Source of the DNA: Plantago major | Taxonomy: Eukaryota; Streptophyta; Magnoliopsida; Lamiales; Plantaginaceae | NCBI GenBank assembly: GCA_026545765.1 | Contig: CM048840.1 | Coordinates: forward strand, 23,750,765-23,814,764 | DNA: 64,000 nt | Direction: 5' to 3' | Shown here: in pieces, positions 18,378-29,373 of the stretch | Position numbering within the stretch: position 1 is the stretch's first letter | Layout: every line of letters begins with the position of its first letter | The notes under the pieces: generated by a model | What the model was told of the DNA's origin: nothing | What the model saw: the letters and a program-made list of their open reading frames with translations, nothing else | The model's database searches: none | Position numbers and translations under genes: made by a program

Positions 18378-21222
18378 TTACTGAGGAGGAGGTTGGCTCG
18401 AACCAGCTTCTTCAACTCTAGGCGGATTAGTGGAGGATGGATTGGCATCGGCATTGGCAGCGGCCGCGAGGGATTCAGCAACTTCATCAAAGGAGGCCTT
18501 GATGTTCTCGAACAAGTTGAAATCCGCATCATGGCCGACGATCCGAGAAGGTATGAAGTACCAATTCTTTAGATAGTTCATGTTTTGATGGAACTGCGTG
18601 AATCATACCTTTCGAAGAGCATCTGGGACGCACTTGGGAAGAAAAGGTCCGCCGTTGGTGATATCAATCTCACCTTCCTCGGTGACCACCTCCGCAAACT
18701 CGCACGCAGCCAATCGCTCATCCGGAACAACCTCCACCAGGATCTCCACTCCATTGGCATCTGCGGCCGGATCTAGCCCTTCCGCCTTCCAGTTAAAGTC
18801 GGGAGGAAGTAGTCCCTTCCCTTGCAGTTGGCCAATGGCGGATGAAAACCCCTCCAAGCGAAGCGCATCAGCTTTATCCGCCATAAAAAACTTGAAGGAG
18901 TCCGACTTCATAAAGTCTCGGACAGCCTCGAGGCGGGCAAACTGGAGATCTTCGAGGAGCGCATCCTTGGACTCCAGGAAGGCCTTCATCGACTTATCGA
19001 TAAAGTTCTCCTGCCACTCCAAGTCCGACTTTACCTCCTGCCAGCTAGCCTTCAACTTAGCAATGAGTGTATCCTTCTCTTTCAGCTGGGCTTCCGCCAG
19101 TTTGACCTTCTCCGCCTCCTCCGCGGATGCAGCCAAGGCCTTATGCAGGTCCTCCTCAATGGTGGCCCGCTCGCTGGCCTTCCACTGCATAGCCTTGATC
19201 ATGCATCCGAGCTACAGGAAGTATGCACAGACAAAAGTTATATTTCTATCATAAAAAGCTGAAAGCATGAAAAGAAAAGCATTGATAAGCTGCTTACCCT
19301 CTGATGCAACTCATGGAGCTCTCCAACCCGCTCAACCTCAGGGAGTCTGTGACTCCGTTCATATTCCGCGTCGAGAGCAGCTTGGTCCGACAATGGCAGA
19401 ATAGCGTAAAGATGTTGCCTCTTGGCCGCAAGAGAGGCATCCGAGGTTGCACCCCTCTTCTTCCCCGAGGTGATGGCATCCCGCATCATCACATCCCGTG
19501 GAGGTGCGGATGCAGTAGAAGCTGGTGGCTTGGAGGCAGTGGCGCTGCGAGTCGCCGGACCTTTGCCTTTGTCAGGCACCTCCAGAATCTGCGGATCCTC
19601 ACCCACCTTCTTCCGTCGCTCCTCCTCAGCAGCAAAGAGGGCCGCATTTTTGGGGTCCACCATGGGCAAACCCGTGGACGTATTGATAATTCTGGCCCTT
19701 TGGCCAGTGGCAAGCTCGAGGGCTTGATGCTCCCTCTGCTGTTTCTTCTTTTCGCGGAGGGTCGACATTATGTACTCGAACCAGAAAGCTGCAGAAGGAA
19801 CAAACAATGTCAGATACGGATCCATAACACCGTGAACAGCGGACAACCATGCAACGATCATGTAAAAAAAACCTAAGTTACAGATTCTTACAGAAGTCAG
19901 TCTTCCCTCCGACCTCGACCACATCAGTCAGTCCGCACAAGTATGGCAGCGATTGACAGATCAATCCGTGGAACAGATAAGTTGGTGGGTTGTTTTTCTT
20001 ATGGATCTCCTCCAACCACGGAGCCACGTTCTTGGGGAGAGGGAGCCAGTCCGGGATACTCTCCCTCAGAAACTTCTTGGGCAACCCCCATTGTTCTCGT
20101 CTCCTCGCGGACTCCCCAGGCCTCAAGGCCATCCGCACAAAAATATACTTTTCCCACCATTTCGATCCTAGCGAGGAAATGGGATCGGAAATGAAATTGT
20201 ATGGTTTCCTATTTACAAAAGTATAAAAAAGGGGATTCCCCGGACTGAAAGTGACATTGAAGAGTTTCCTGAAGTTTTCAAAATTCACAGACTGCCCCTT
20301 CTTCGCACAAAAAAACCGCGAAGCCAATTAAGTTTCCCAAGGACTTGGGAATAACCTGGCTCGGACCTATATCAATGTGGTTCAGAATGTGCTTCAACTC
20401 GGAGGCAATGGGAAGCTTCCATCCGCAGGAGAAGGCAGCTTCATGCACACACATGTATCCAGCGGGCGGATTGTAAAAGGCATGCCCAGGCTCCGGAACC
20501 ATGATTTCGACGGACTCAGGAATTTTCCATTTTTGTCTCCACTCTGGAATATCTTCAGGTTTTACCTTGGACGGGCATGTGGGAAGCAAATTATCCACGT
20601 TCAATTCCCCATACGAATCAGCGATAACGACAGCGGACACAGGACGAGGGAATTTGGTTCGTGCCGCCTTAGCCCCATGACCCTCAACCAGCAGAGGATT
20701 GGGTTGAGCGGACACCCCAGGATGCAACACAATTCGACGCCCATCACGGCCCCGCGGTCGAGCAGCTTGAGAGGCTTCCTCCTCTTCCTCCTCCTCATCA
20801 TCCTCTTCTTCTTCACCATCGTCCTCCTCCTCTTTTCCGCCTTCGGGTCTCCCGGACGTATTTGGGTTGGTCAGACCTGTTTCCGCCACAACACGATCCT
20901 CTTCTCCAGCCTCACGGCCAGACTCGCCTTCCTACTCCATCCAAGGTTCATTCAAACCAGCGGACACACCACCACCACCTACGGTCCGAGATCGGACTCG
21001 CGACCTAGTCCTAGCGATACCTTCCTGGCCCACTACCACTTCAGGATGCGTTTCTGCTACATCGTGGACCCTTTGCCCAGCATCGGAATCCCTGGAAGAC
21101 ACGAGTTCAACGACCAGGTAATCTGCCACGGATGTGGTTGCTTCCACAGACTCAGTCCCCCGGCTTACTCCATCGTCGTAATCAAGGACTTCGTGCTGGT
21201 TCTGACAATCACTCCCGGACAT
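18378..21222 (-). pseudogene. Spliced antisense gene of Gypsy-1 (Transposase_28-like)
   Basis: The ATG at 21222 (MSGSDCQNQ) lies one base after a splice acceptor CTAG. Exon 1 runs to 19892 (GT donor GTAAGA), exon 2 covers 19298-19788 and exon 3 covers 18378-19211, all with GT-AG borders shared with Gypsy-2. Exon 1 has a long Glu/Asp run, then AFYNPPAGYMCVHEAAF, HILNHIDIGPSQVIPKSLGNL and the WWEKYIFVRMA block. These resemble the putative gypsy-type transposon domain (Pfam Transposase_28). Exon 2 is rich in Lys, Arg and Ala; exon 3 is coiled coil. Breaks: TAG near 20932, a frameshift near 20310, TGA near 18599. Function unknown; nucleic-acid binding is a guess. Confidence 0.75.
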
Positions 21223-21223
21223 C

Positions 21224-21735
21224 CTAGGGCACAAGGAAACGGGTCAGAAACGATGATTGCGATTGTCCGAGAGCTCGTTTAGGTATCTTATTAAGTCCAA
21301 TGGTCCGAGGAAACCCTACTTTATCAGATTTTCCACATGGGACACAATCTCATGGCACTGCGAATACTATACTTGGCACACAAAGACGTGCCATTGGCAC
21401 TATTATCTACCATACATGTCACACTAACAGGGACAGCTTACAAAAGCCTATGTGCCAATCGGCACCAAAATATCACCAAACAGGCATGCATTACCGATTT
21501 TTATGCATATGTAACATACTATACAAGTCAGCTCAACAAGTTGCTACTGAGGGAATTAGCACAATGCAGCATACAGGAGGAGTATTCCGACTAAGTATAC
21601 TACAGGAGTCTACCACATGCAACATGTGAAACCACGGAATCAACAAACAACCGTCCAGACAAGAGAGAAGCATACAAACATTAAGCGATCATATCATAAA
21701 AAAGGAAAATTCAGGAGGAATCAAGACACACTTAC
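21224..21735 (-). other. 5' UTR intron of the Gypsy-1 antisense gene
   Basis: Donor TCAA|GTAAGT at 21735 and acceptor CCCTAG at 21224, leaving G-ATG. The equivalents are 61513-61948 in Gypsy-2 and 56678-56940 in Gypsy-B, each with a GTACGT or GTAAGT donor and a CTAG acceptor one base before the ATG. Short plus-strand frames here have no support. Confidence 0.65.
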
Positions 21736-21927
21736 TTGATAAAGTTGATTTGGTAAGTTTGGACGGACGTCGAAGCCTTGCTAGCTCTCCGAGAGTACAG
21801 ATCTCAGTGGGAAAGTGAAAGATTTTGCGAGTTTTGGTTGCTCGGATTGATTTTTGTTTGCTCGGATTGCCTAAGAATCGCTCTGAGTTTCGGTTTGGCT
21901 AAAGTGTGAAAGCGACAGATTAGGCAA

Positions 21928-21940
21928 CTATTTATAGGGG
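21928..21940 (-). promoter_or_regulatory. Antisense TATA box 3, Gypsy-1
   Basis: The minus strand reads CCCCTATAAATAG, about 200 bases before the 5' UTR intron donor. It would drive the main antisense gene from a position next to the 3' LTR. Confidence 0.65.
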
Positions 21941-22490
21941 CAATTGGGGAAGGCCAAGCGTTACATCACTTGGATTCAAACCCCAACCATTGATCTTTTC
22001 AATCCAACGGATGCGCCGGTTCACAAGTGGTGTATTGACGTTACACCCCATTTAATTCTTCTCAGAAACGTCACATCACTCGGGTTTAAATCCCAACCGT
22101 TGATCCTTTCCCATGGGCCGGACAGGCGACTTATTGGGCCTTTTGAATCACTGTTCATCAGCCCAGGTGGACCATTCCACATATTTGGCTCAACGGATTG
22201 CTTCCTATACACTCTTGCACAGAAGACTTCTTCAGATCCTAACCGTACTCGGATCTATATATCTCGGATACAAATACCTTTTCCTTCTATAGTCTGAGCT
22301 ATTACATAACTCGGACTATAGAACGGAAAGGGGGGGGGGGAGAGAGATATATTGAATTCCTAAGAACACGGACAACGGATCTCACAAAAAGGAATTTTTT
22401 TCCTTTTCAGATAACGATTCAGACACGCTCCACAACACACTTGTTCTTTTCATAGTTACCAACTATCTTCTACTAAGATACTTGGAAACT

Positions 22491-22502
22491 AGGGGGGACA
22501 TA
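22491..22502 (+). other. Polypurine tract, Gypsy-1
   Basis: AGGGGGGACATA directly before the 3' LTR. The preceding 35 bases (ACTATCTTCTACTAAGATAC...) recur before LTR-B (57716-57730) and before the Gypsy-2 3' LTR (62717-62731). Confidence 0.85.
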
Positions 22503-23390
22503 TGTTGATACAGACATGTTTCCAATCCGTTAAGGGCGCCATAGAGCGTGTCCTAGAGCGCATCAAGGCTGAAATAGCCAATTCAGTACTAGTCCGACCT
22601 TCAGATGGTCCGACCTAAGGGAAACCATCCCAGGTCAACTAGTACTTACAAGTCAACACACCTTCTTAGCTAAGTCCGACCAAGCTAGGTGTACGACTTC
22701 CGAGCCTGACAAAAGGTCACATGGTCCTTCCAAGTACCACAAACTGTCAGTCCTAGGATGCCAAACGGACCGGACGAGAGAATCTCGGACGCCACCATCA
22801 CATTAAGACCAAACGTATATAACAGAACCACTGAGATACTTCCGTGAAACTTCTGGCTCAGACACCCAGAGTTACCTAAGGACAGATCAGCCAAGAAGAC
22901 AGATCCGTCCGAGGGAATGACATGGACCCAACAGGCGGAACAGTACTCTCAGAGGGAAAAGGTCCAAACTACCCTCCCAGGCCCATTAATCGGATATGGG
23001 ATACCGCTCACTATTGGGCTGTGGGCCAAAGGTAGCATTGGTGTCCAAATCTGAAGCATACACTTGGCACCATCTTATGAGTCATCTCATAAGATATGGT
23101 CTCTATAAATATAGCACAAGGTCCAAGACCTTAAGGTATGTGTTTTTGGGCATCATAACCTTCCTCATAACTATTACATTGAGAGCTCCCAACTCTCTCT
23201 TGAGTAAAGTCTCTTACCGGATTGACATACGCAATCCGGGTAACCCTTTCTAAACCCCCCCCCCCCCCACGTAGTCCTTTCAGGTATTCTAGCTCGGACA
23301 GGTACTGCTTCGGACTTCAAGTAGGAGGCGGATCTTAGACTAGGTTGCTTGTAATATTTTAGTTAGTGTTAGAGGTTTTACCCCTCAATA
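22503..23390 (+). repeat. Gypsy-1 3' LTR
   Basis: The second copy of the 8989-9875 LTR. It ends TCAATA rather than TCAACA, a single change in the terminal CA. The hairpin (23217-23239), C14 run and TATA (23102-23113) are kept. Confidence 0.93.
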
Positions 23391-23395
23391 GATGT
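23391..23395. other. Right target-site duplication of Gypsy-1 (GATGT)
   Basis: Exact match to 8984-8988. Confidence 0.92.
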
Positions 23396-24073
23396 TTTTT
23401 TTTCCTACACCTCATCTACTTTTCATTTCAATGATCATTGTTTCAAAGGTATCAAACACTTAGAATTGACCTTTTGCATTTTTAATCTTGCTTGTCTCTT
23501 TTGTTGAAGACTTTAATTGTAATGTGCAAAAAATTGAACTTGTTTGTCACAATTTTTTTTGTTTACTAATTATTTTTATTTGTTTATTTATCGTTCAATT
23601 TATGTTATTTGAATAGTTAAGATTCTAATTATTTTGGTAGTGTGCATGGACTTCCAATATGATTTTTTAAGTTGGTTTCATTTTTCTTGTTTATTTATGA
23701 AAGGTAGCCAGTAACTTTGCAAGTGTTTTTGATGTTTCTATTGATGTTCCGACTACTTTTCGTTTCTCTTTAAAAAAAAAAAAGAAGAAGAAGTCGAAAG
23801 GCTTTATTTTATAGTTTCCTGTTCAATGTGTTCTTTGCATGGAAAACTTCAATTTTTTCAAAATTTTTTCTTATGTCGAAAATTGCTTTAGCGGTTTGCA
23901 TTTGGGGACCAAATTCTTTTAAGGACGGGTGAATGTAATACCCCAGTTTTTAAGTTAACTTTGTATTTTTGGGTCTTGTATGATTTATTAAAAGTGTGTT
24001 TATTTGTGCGAACATGTTTTAGAAAATTTTGAAGTGTGAATTTGGGGACCAAATTCTTTTAAGGAGGGGTGAG
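23396..24073 (+). other. 3' internal remnant of the outer host element, with duplicated LTR junction
   Basis: AT-rich and without a gene. Near its end, TTTGGGGACCAAATTCTTTT followed by AAGGACGGGTGAATGTAATACCCC occurs at about 23903-23945. The same block (AAGGAGGGGTGAGTGTGACATCCC) recurs at 24043-24086. Such a block is the typical end of chromovirus pol plus polypurine tract plus LTR start. An LTR-end-like stretch (GAAAGGTAGCCAGTAAC) is at about 23700. Confidence 0.55.
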
Positions 24074-24630
24074 TGTGACATCCCAGATTTTAACGTACCT
24101 TAGTACTTTTTGTCGTTGCATGATTTAATAGTTTTACTTTATTTGTATCGAAGTATATTAGAATTATTTTTGTTTGATAGTGAAGTTGGTTTTGAAAGTT
24201 TATTATTTGTTTTAAAAGTCTATGTAACTTGTGAATTTGTAATATGTGTGGTTATTTATTTTGTACTTTCTTTAAAGAAGAGAAATTATTTTTGGTGTAT
24301 TTTTTTCTACTAAAAAAATCTGATTATTTTATACTTTGATTTGTTGGTGTAATTATTTGAAAATAATTTGATAGTCATCTCTTAAATTTATCTTTATGAA
24401 TGATTAATGTGACAAGACTTCTTTTTAATTGTCTAACTTAATAGAAGTCTTTATGTGTGATTTATTGATGATTTATTTGAAGAGACATCATTTCAATCAC
24501 TCATTCAATACAAGTCATTATTTGTGTGCTTTGAATGGTGTATATTTTGAAGAGTCTCTTTTTAATTATCTTATTTAAATGCAAGTCTTTATGTATGTGC
24601 TTTATTGATTTATAATGCAAGTCATTATCT
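24074..24630 (+). repeat. Left part of the outer host 3' LTR, with degenerate tandem repeats
   Basis: Begins TGTGACATCCCAG after a purine-rich tract. The stretch 24414-24630 holds about three degenerate 65-70-base units (CAAGTC(A/T)TTAT...GTGCTTT...). The LINE interrupts it and it seems to resume at 63715. Confidence 0.5.
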
Positions 24631-24659
24631 TTTTTTTTTTTAATAAAATAAATAACGGA

Positions 24660-26225
24660 ATGCCGCGACAAAAGAGGACGGGGCTGGAGACGAATACTCC
24701 CGCAAGAAGACCGGTTGGGCGGCCACGGAAGGCTTTGGCGCCCGCCACTACTCACCATGATTCCTCTCCCTCGGCATTGATAGATCCCCCGGCCAATTCG
24801 AAAGAATCTCCGGCGATTCTGCCGGAATCGAACACCGATTTAAACCCTGCAACTTCACAGGAGCGCTCTGACTCTCTTCCTGTGGAGACACCGCCGCCGG
24901 ATTTGAACTTGTCTACCACCGATCATGTTGCATTGGCTGATGAGGGACGTCAGGTTTCGGAGGATGGGAATTCGAAAAACCCTAATCCTACAGAGATTTG
25001 ATCTGTAAACTCGGATCGGTCACAGCGCTTGACCAAGGATGATGAACAGAAACAGGACAATGGACAGGACAAAATTCAATCGATTTCACCCCCTATGATA
25101 CCGTGGGTCGATGTTATAAGGGGCAACAGTGCACCGGATCATGGTATGATAATTACTTATTCCCCCCCCCCCCCCCCTCCGGCGGTTGAGGGTGATTTGG
25201 TAGTCGAAATTGAGGATGACGATATTGCGGAAGAGCTTAATTTCTGGAAAAACTCATTAATTATGTACGTCGCCGACAATTCCCTATCCATGAACTCTGT
25301 GAAAATTTTTATGCAAAAGGTTTGGAATTTTGTGACCTTGCCGGAATTGTATTACAATGAAGAAGGATTTTTCATTATTCGATTTCAGACAGAGGAGGAC
25401 AAGGAATTGGTTGATGCGGGTGGTCCCTATTACATATTCGGGAGACCGATGATCCTACGACCCTGGACTAGGAATTTTGAATTACAAGAGGATATGCTTC
25501 GGATTTCACAGATTTGGGTTAAATTCCCCCAACTTCCTTTATATATATGGGGTGCAAAGAGCCTTGGAAAGATTGTTAGTGTTATTGGAACACCAATGTT
25601 TACGGATGAGTGCACGGCTAGGAAACTCCGGATCACCTATGCTCGGATCCTGATTGAGGTAGATATTACCCAGGAACTTAGACGTTCAATTTTGATAAAG
25701 GATCGCCAAGGGAACATGATGAAACAAGCGGTTGAATATGAGTGGATGCCATTATTTTGTCAGAAGTGTCAGAAAGTTGGACATTCTTGTGGAGCTGGGA
25801 AGAAGGTTGCGCAACAATCAAGAGATCAGAGACCTAGACAGCAACCGGGGATGAAAACTAGAACTGCACGGACCTGGGTACCCATGGAAAGGCGATTCTG
25901 GCCCTCCACGGCTCTCGCTATTGAGCCGCTAAGCGGCACCTCGAACCAGCCTCCTCCTCAGGACTCGGCTAATGCCGCATCCAATGCAGCTCCTCCTGTA
26001 AATTTTCACCTGGACAATGCTCAATCGGCCCGGGTAGGAAAACTGGCTGCCCCTACGGGTGATGATGGTGAATGGTCTCCGGTTCAAAGTCGTCAAGGCT
26101 CACCACGGAAGCAAATGGAAAGTGACAGAGGTCGGAGCTCATCGGATGAACCTCTTGAAACACGGAATGGGTTTGCTGCTTTGGAGTTTGATTCTGGCGA
26201 AGGCCAGGACCGCGCCAGATGTTAG
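24660..26225 (+). pseudogene. LINE ORF1 (DUF4283-like RNA-binding protein)
   Basis: An ATG at 24660 (MPRQKRTGLETNT) opens a frame of 522 codons, broken only by a TGA at 24999-25001. The N-terminus is basic and Pro-rich. A proline tract coded by a C run lies at about 25160. The middle (ELNFWKNSLIMYVADN...GGPYYIFGRPMILRPW...IWVKFPQLPLYIW) matches DUF4283. It ends in a zinc-knuckle-like FCQKCQKVGHSC whose last cysteine spacing is abnormal. ORF1 proteins coat LINE RNA. The stop overlaps the ORF2 start by 7 bases. Confidence 0.85.
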
Positions 26226-26512
26226 CCTGGAATGTCAGGGGGCTTAACAAGCTTGCTAAACATAAAGAGATTGGCTCCCGTCTCCTGGATTTGAATATTA
26301 GCATAGCAAGCCTTTTAGAAACTAGAGTTAAAGAGGAAAATAAGGATCGCATCCGACGACGGTTGGGTACTCGTTGGAATTATCTAGATAACTACTCCTC
26401 TCATGTGCTGGGACGTATCTGGGTTCTGTGGGACCCCTCTTGTGTTCGAGTAGATTTTGTGAGTTGTATGGATGAGTTGTTGCATTGCCGATGCTTTGAC
26501 TCACAGGGAATT
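26219..26512 (+). pseudogene. LINE ORF2, endonuclease N-terminal part
   Basis: The ATG at 26219 overlaps the end of ORF1. The frame starts MLAWNVRGLNKLAKHKEI and holds the LLETRV block of AP-type endonucleases, including the conserved Asn and Glu. It is cut at codon 98 by Copia-3 and resumes at 42955. Confidence 0.88.
26508..26512. other. Left target-site duplication of Copia-3 (GAATT)
   Basis: GAATT before the LTR edge TGTAGGTCC recurs at 42950-42954 after ...CCTAACA. The duplicated bases belong to the LINE endonuclease frame. Confidence 0.93.
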
Positions 26513-26594
26513 TGTAGGTCCAGATAACGGCAAAGTAAAATACTAGAGGGGGGTGAATAGTCTTTTAAAACTTTTGTCGATAAACACAGTTTCT

Positions 26595-26614
26595 CAGAAA
26601 CCTGGGGGTTTCTG
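26595..26614 (-). other. LTR hairpin with CAGAAACC stem, Copia-3
   Basis: CAGAAACC (26595-26602), loop TGGG, GGTTTCTG (26607-26614): a perfect 8-base stem, 82 bases from the LTR edge. In the 5' LTR (41613-41632) one arm has CAGAAACT, leaving seven pairs plus a G:T-type pair. It aligns with the GATATC hairpin of Copia-M. Confidence 0.78.
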
Positions 26615-27338
26615 ATACTTAAGTTCAGAGCGCGGAAGACTTTAAGATAGGTAAGTGCATAAACAATAAGTTTGTGTGTGTGTGCTTTGCTGAAATGTAA
26701 ATAACACAGCAAGTATAGTGGTATCTGGAGGTGGCGTAATCCTCCAACTAATCCACTTCGGTCTTTCTGAGACCTAGAATTCACTAGAACAGATAATTGA
26801 GTTCACCTTACAATAATCCTATTCTAAGATTCCTAAACAAATGGTTCACAACCAAATGTTCCCCCTGAGTTATTCCCCAGCTCCTAGAGCTAAGTACTTC
26901 CTCTACTCAGATAACCTTGGAGTTACTCCCTGATTTCCCAAATCAAGTACTTCCTCTACTCCACGCCTTGATGGTGTTGGTTATAAGGTTTTTTCAGAGA
27001 GGCTTCTCGTATAAATTTTCAGTTATGTTTTCAGAGAGCCTAATAGAACAAGACTACTTAATACACTTGTTCAGTGGATGGCAATCTGCTCTTTACTGAC
27101 CCAAGTAATTGGTGTCCGTTCTGGAGAATGAGCTTCAGAAAGAGTATCTGATAGTTCAACTCTTTCACGAATAACAATCTCTTGTTAAGGTTCAGGACAA
27201 CTTAGAACTACTAGTGATTCTTCAAGCATGTAAAGCTTTCAGAAAAGGTAGTAGAGTGCTTGAGAGAATACTTTGCTTGATGGTAAGTTTGCAAGATAGA
27301 GCGTTCTAAGGTATGTTCTTCAAGCATCTAAGTGTGTG

Positions 27339-27351
27339 ATATATATAGATA
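27339..27351 (-). promoter_or_regulatory. LTR TATA box, Copia-3
   Basis: The minus strand reads ATCTATATATATC; the same sequence is at 42369-42381 in the 5' LTR. Confidence 0.6.
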
Positions 27352-27923
27352 AATTTGAGAGGCATTTGAATTGTATCCGTTGTGCTCTCTATCAAATTAT
27401 ATCCGTTTATATCTTGAACTATGTACTCAGAAGTCACTTTCTCTTGTTTCAGAGAGGACTTGCTTTTTGCAGCATTTCTGCCGATGCATTTAATGCATAG
27501 TACTGTTCATTGTCCTTTAGTCTCAACGGATACATGAGCCTTTCTGATGGCTTGCATGCTCCATACTCATGATGTCATATGTCCAGAATCATATTTCAAA
27601 AGTAAGTTAAATATACTTAAGAAAGGATTAAGAACATAGTCTTTCTGAGTTAGACTAAACCTTTATGTCTTCATAAACCTTGTGCAATCTTCAGTCTTCT
27701 AATCTTCAGAAAAGCTCCATTGCTAGGATTGATCTTCATGGTCTTCTTGAAATAAAAATTACACTCAGAGACCTATAATCCTAATACAAGATTTACTAGA
27801 CTAATCATACTCAGTGATTTCCTCTTTTACAATGTTCAAGTGAACCAAGAGTACTTAATCACCTTTCTGGCTAAGATAAGAACATGTTATGAGTGATCAA
27901 AATACTAAAAGATATTCCTAACA

Positions 27924-27939
27924 AACTTCCCCCTTTTTG
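27924..27939 (-). other. Polypurine tract, Copia-3
   Basis: The minus strand reads CAAAAAGGGGGAAGTT immediately before the LTR start TGTTAGG. Confidence 0.88.
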
Positions 27940-28353
27940 ATCAGTCATCCATGACTATCTTTTAAGTCCTATTACAAAATTGTAATCCTGGAAGAGAAAA
28001 CAATCCACCACTTAACCATTTCAAATGATATTCAATTTTTGTTGAATTAAGTGCAGAAAGTAAACATCAACCAAATCACAAGAAGTGATCTTTGCTGATA
28101 AGTTGTCATCTATTAAAATGTATCTGAGAGTATGATCTTCAGATAGGTACAGTTTACAGAAAGAGATGCAACTTTTACATATAGAGAATTTTAGAAACAA
28201 TCAGCAAGATTACAAAAGTAATAAAACATACTAAGTAAATTAGAACAAATGAGAGTCCAAGCTCCAAGAGAGTATTCTAATGTTACTAGTCTTCAAGTCT
28301 TCAGAGACGCAACTTGGGTTTAGATACCTCAAGTTCTTCAAAGACCTTCTGGA
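27940..28353 (-). other. 3' untranslated stretch, Copia-3
   Basis: AT-rich sequence between the last extra ORF and the polypurine tract. I see no gene in it. Confidence 0.6.
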
Positions 28354-29368
28354 TCAATTGACATGATCATCCACTTTTCTGCATTCTTGGACATAGTCAT
28401 AAAGAATCCTTCTGACAGAGAGCTCTGTCTTTCTGGATAAGTCACATATTTCATGGTAACTCTTGCCAAGTTTGTGATTCTTCCGCAGAAAGTGTTTGAC
28501 CCAGAAGTACTTTCCCCAGACCCAGGCATGGTCTACTTGCAGCTGAGATAGGTTGAAATACTTGTCTGTTTCTTCCAGATAATGTATATCATCTAGGTAT
28601 TCATCCAATGTCATATAGAATGACTCATAGGTTGAAACACCTAGTTTGTTCTTCCTGCTGTAGCTACCATCTAGTTTTCTTACCTTGTGTACATCATCAG
28701 GTTTTGGGTAAGGACAGGCAAAGGAAAGATCCATTTTTCTGGCTTCATTCCTCTTTTCTACTTCAAAGTTTAGCCAGGCATGAAGGTGCTCAGGTTTTAG
28801 CAATTCTGGCTTGCCTTCTCTCCATTTCAGGATCTGGTTGAGGATGGGAGTTGGAAACTTATCAGTGACAAGTAGATGTTGTAGTTCTAGAATCCAATAC
28901 CCTCTCTTGTTCAGAATGCACCTATATGAAGATTCTTCATTACTAGTCTTCATATACTCAATGTGGGAATCAGTTGGCCTTTCTTGATGTGTTTCATTGT
29001 TTATTCTGCCAAACTGGAAATCCCTTCTTGCTTTTCTGTTTTGTGGCCTTCTGTCAGGAGATCCTCTAACTCTTTCTTCCTGCCTTGAAATTGTCTTTGG
29101 TGGATGTTCCTTGTAATGACTTGGTATTTCGGAAGGGTTCGGCCGCTAAAGGTCTTGCTGCCAGAGGAGGTTGTGAATTAGTTGCTTGTCTCCTTTTCTT
29201 GTGAAGTGGATGTTCATCTGTGTCAGATTCATCCTCATCATCATTGAAGTCCAAAATTGAAGACTTGCAGCTTTCTTGACCTCTTACTTCTCCTTCTCCC
29301 TTTTCTTCTTCTTCAGAAGTCTTCTTCTCTTCTGAGATTCTAAGGGACTTGGTTCCCCTAGTGACCAT
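28354..29368 (-). pseudogene. Copia-3 extra ORF 2 (unknown function)
   Basis: Starts MVTRGTKSLRISEEKK at 29368 with a highly acidic Glu/Asp stretch and a basic HKKRRQ cluster. Near 29100 the frame shifts by one. The following frame is open without a new start to the TAA at 28354, because the codons before MKTSNEE at 28953 are also open. The C-terminal 200 residues are rich in Tyr, Trp, Leu and His (YWILELQHLL, DHAWVWGKYFWVKHFL) and look globular. I recognise no family. No signal peptide or membrane segment is evident, so I do not call it envelope-like. Confidence 0.55.
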
Positions 29369-29373
29369 ACTTC

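Larger units (their letters stand above)
8989..23390 (+). mobile_element. Gypsy-1: complete Tat-type Ty3/gypsy retrotransposon
   Basis: A 14.4-kb element with LTRs of 887 and 888 bases, a GGCGCC-type primer site, one long gag-pol frame (9932-16083), an antisense gene region and a polypurine tract. Tat affiliation rests on the archaeal-type RNase H after the normal one, the CX2HX4HX4C gag knuckle, the absence of a chromodomain and antisense genes downstream of pol. About 30 base differences between the LTRs (my count by eye, roughly 3%) suggest a fairly recent insertion. Pol has at least eight in-frame stops and three frameshifts, so it is no longer autonomous. Confidence 0.93.
26513..27923 (-). 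repeat. Copia-3 3' LTR
   Basis: In element orientation it starts TGTTAGGAATATCTTTTAG and ends ...GGACCTACA. Compared with 41531-42949 it lacks a short ACAGAAAGGTAAAT block near 26700. It has two 52-base units near 26866-26965, a TATA at 27339-27351 and a hairpin at 26595-26614. Confidence 0.92.

Noticed and set aside
18598..19254. Plus-strand frame of 218 codons, Ser/Ala-rich
   Set aside because: A shadow of exon 3 of the antisense gene. The coiled-coil protein is on the minus strand with a matching copy at 58679-59479.
20377..21282. Plus-strand frame of 301 codons opposite the Gypsy-1 antisense gene
   Set aside because: No domain, not conserved in Gypsy-2, and the minus strand here has the conserved Transposase_28-like exon. 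It is a shadow.
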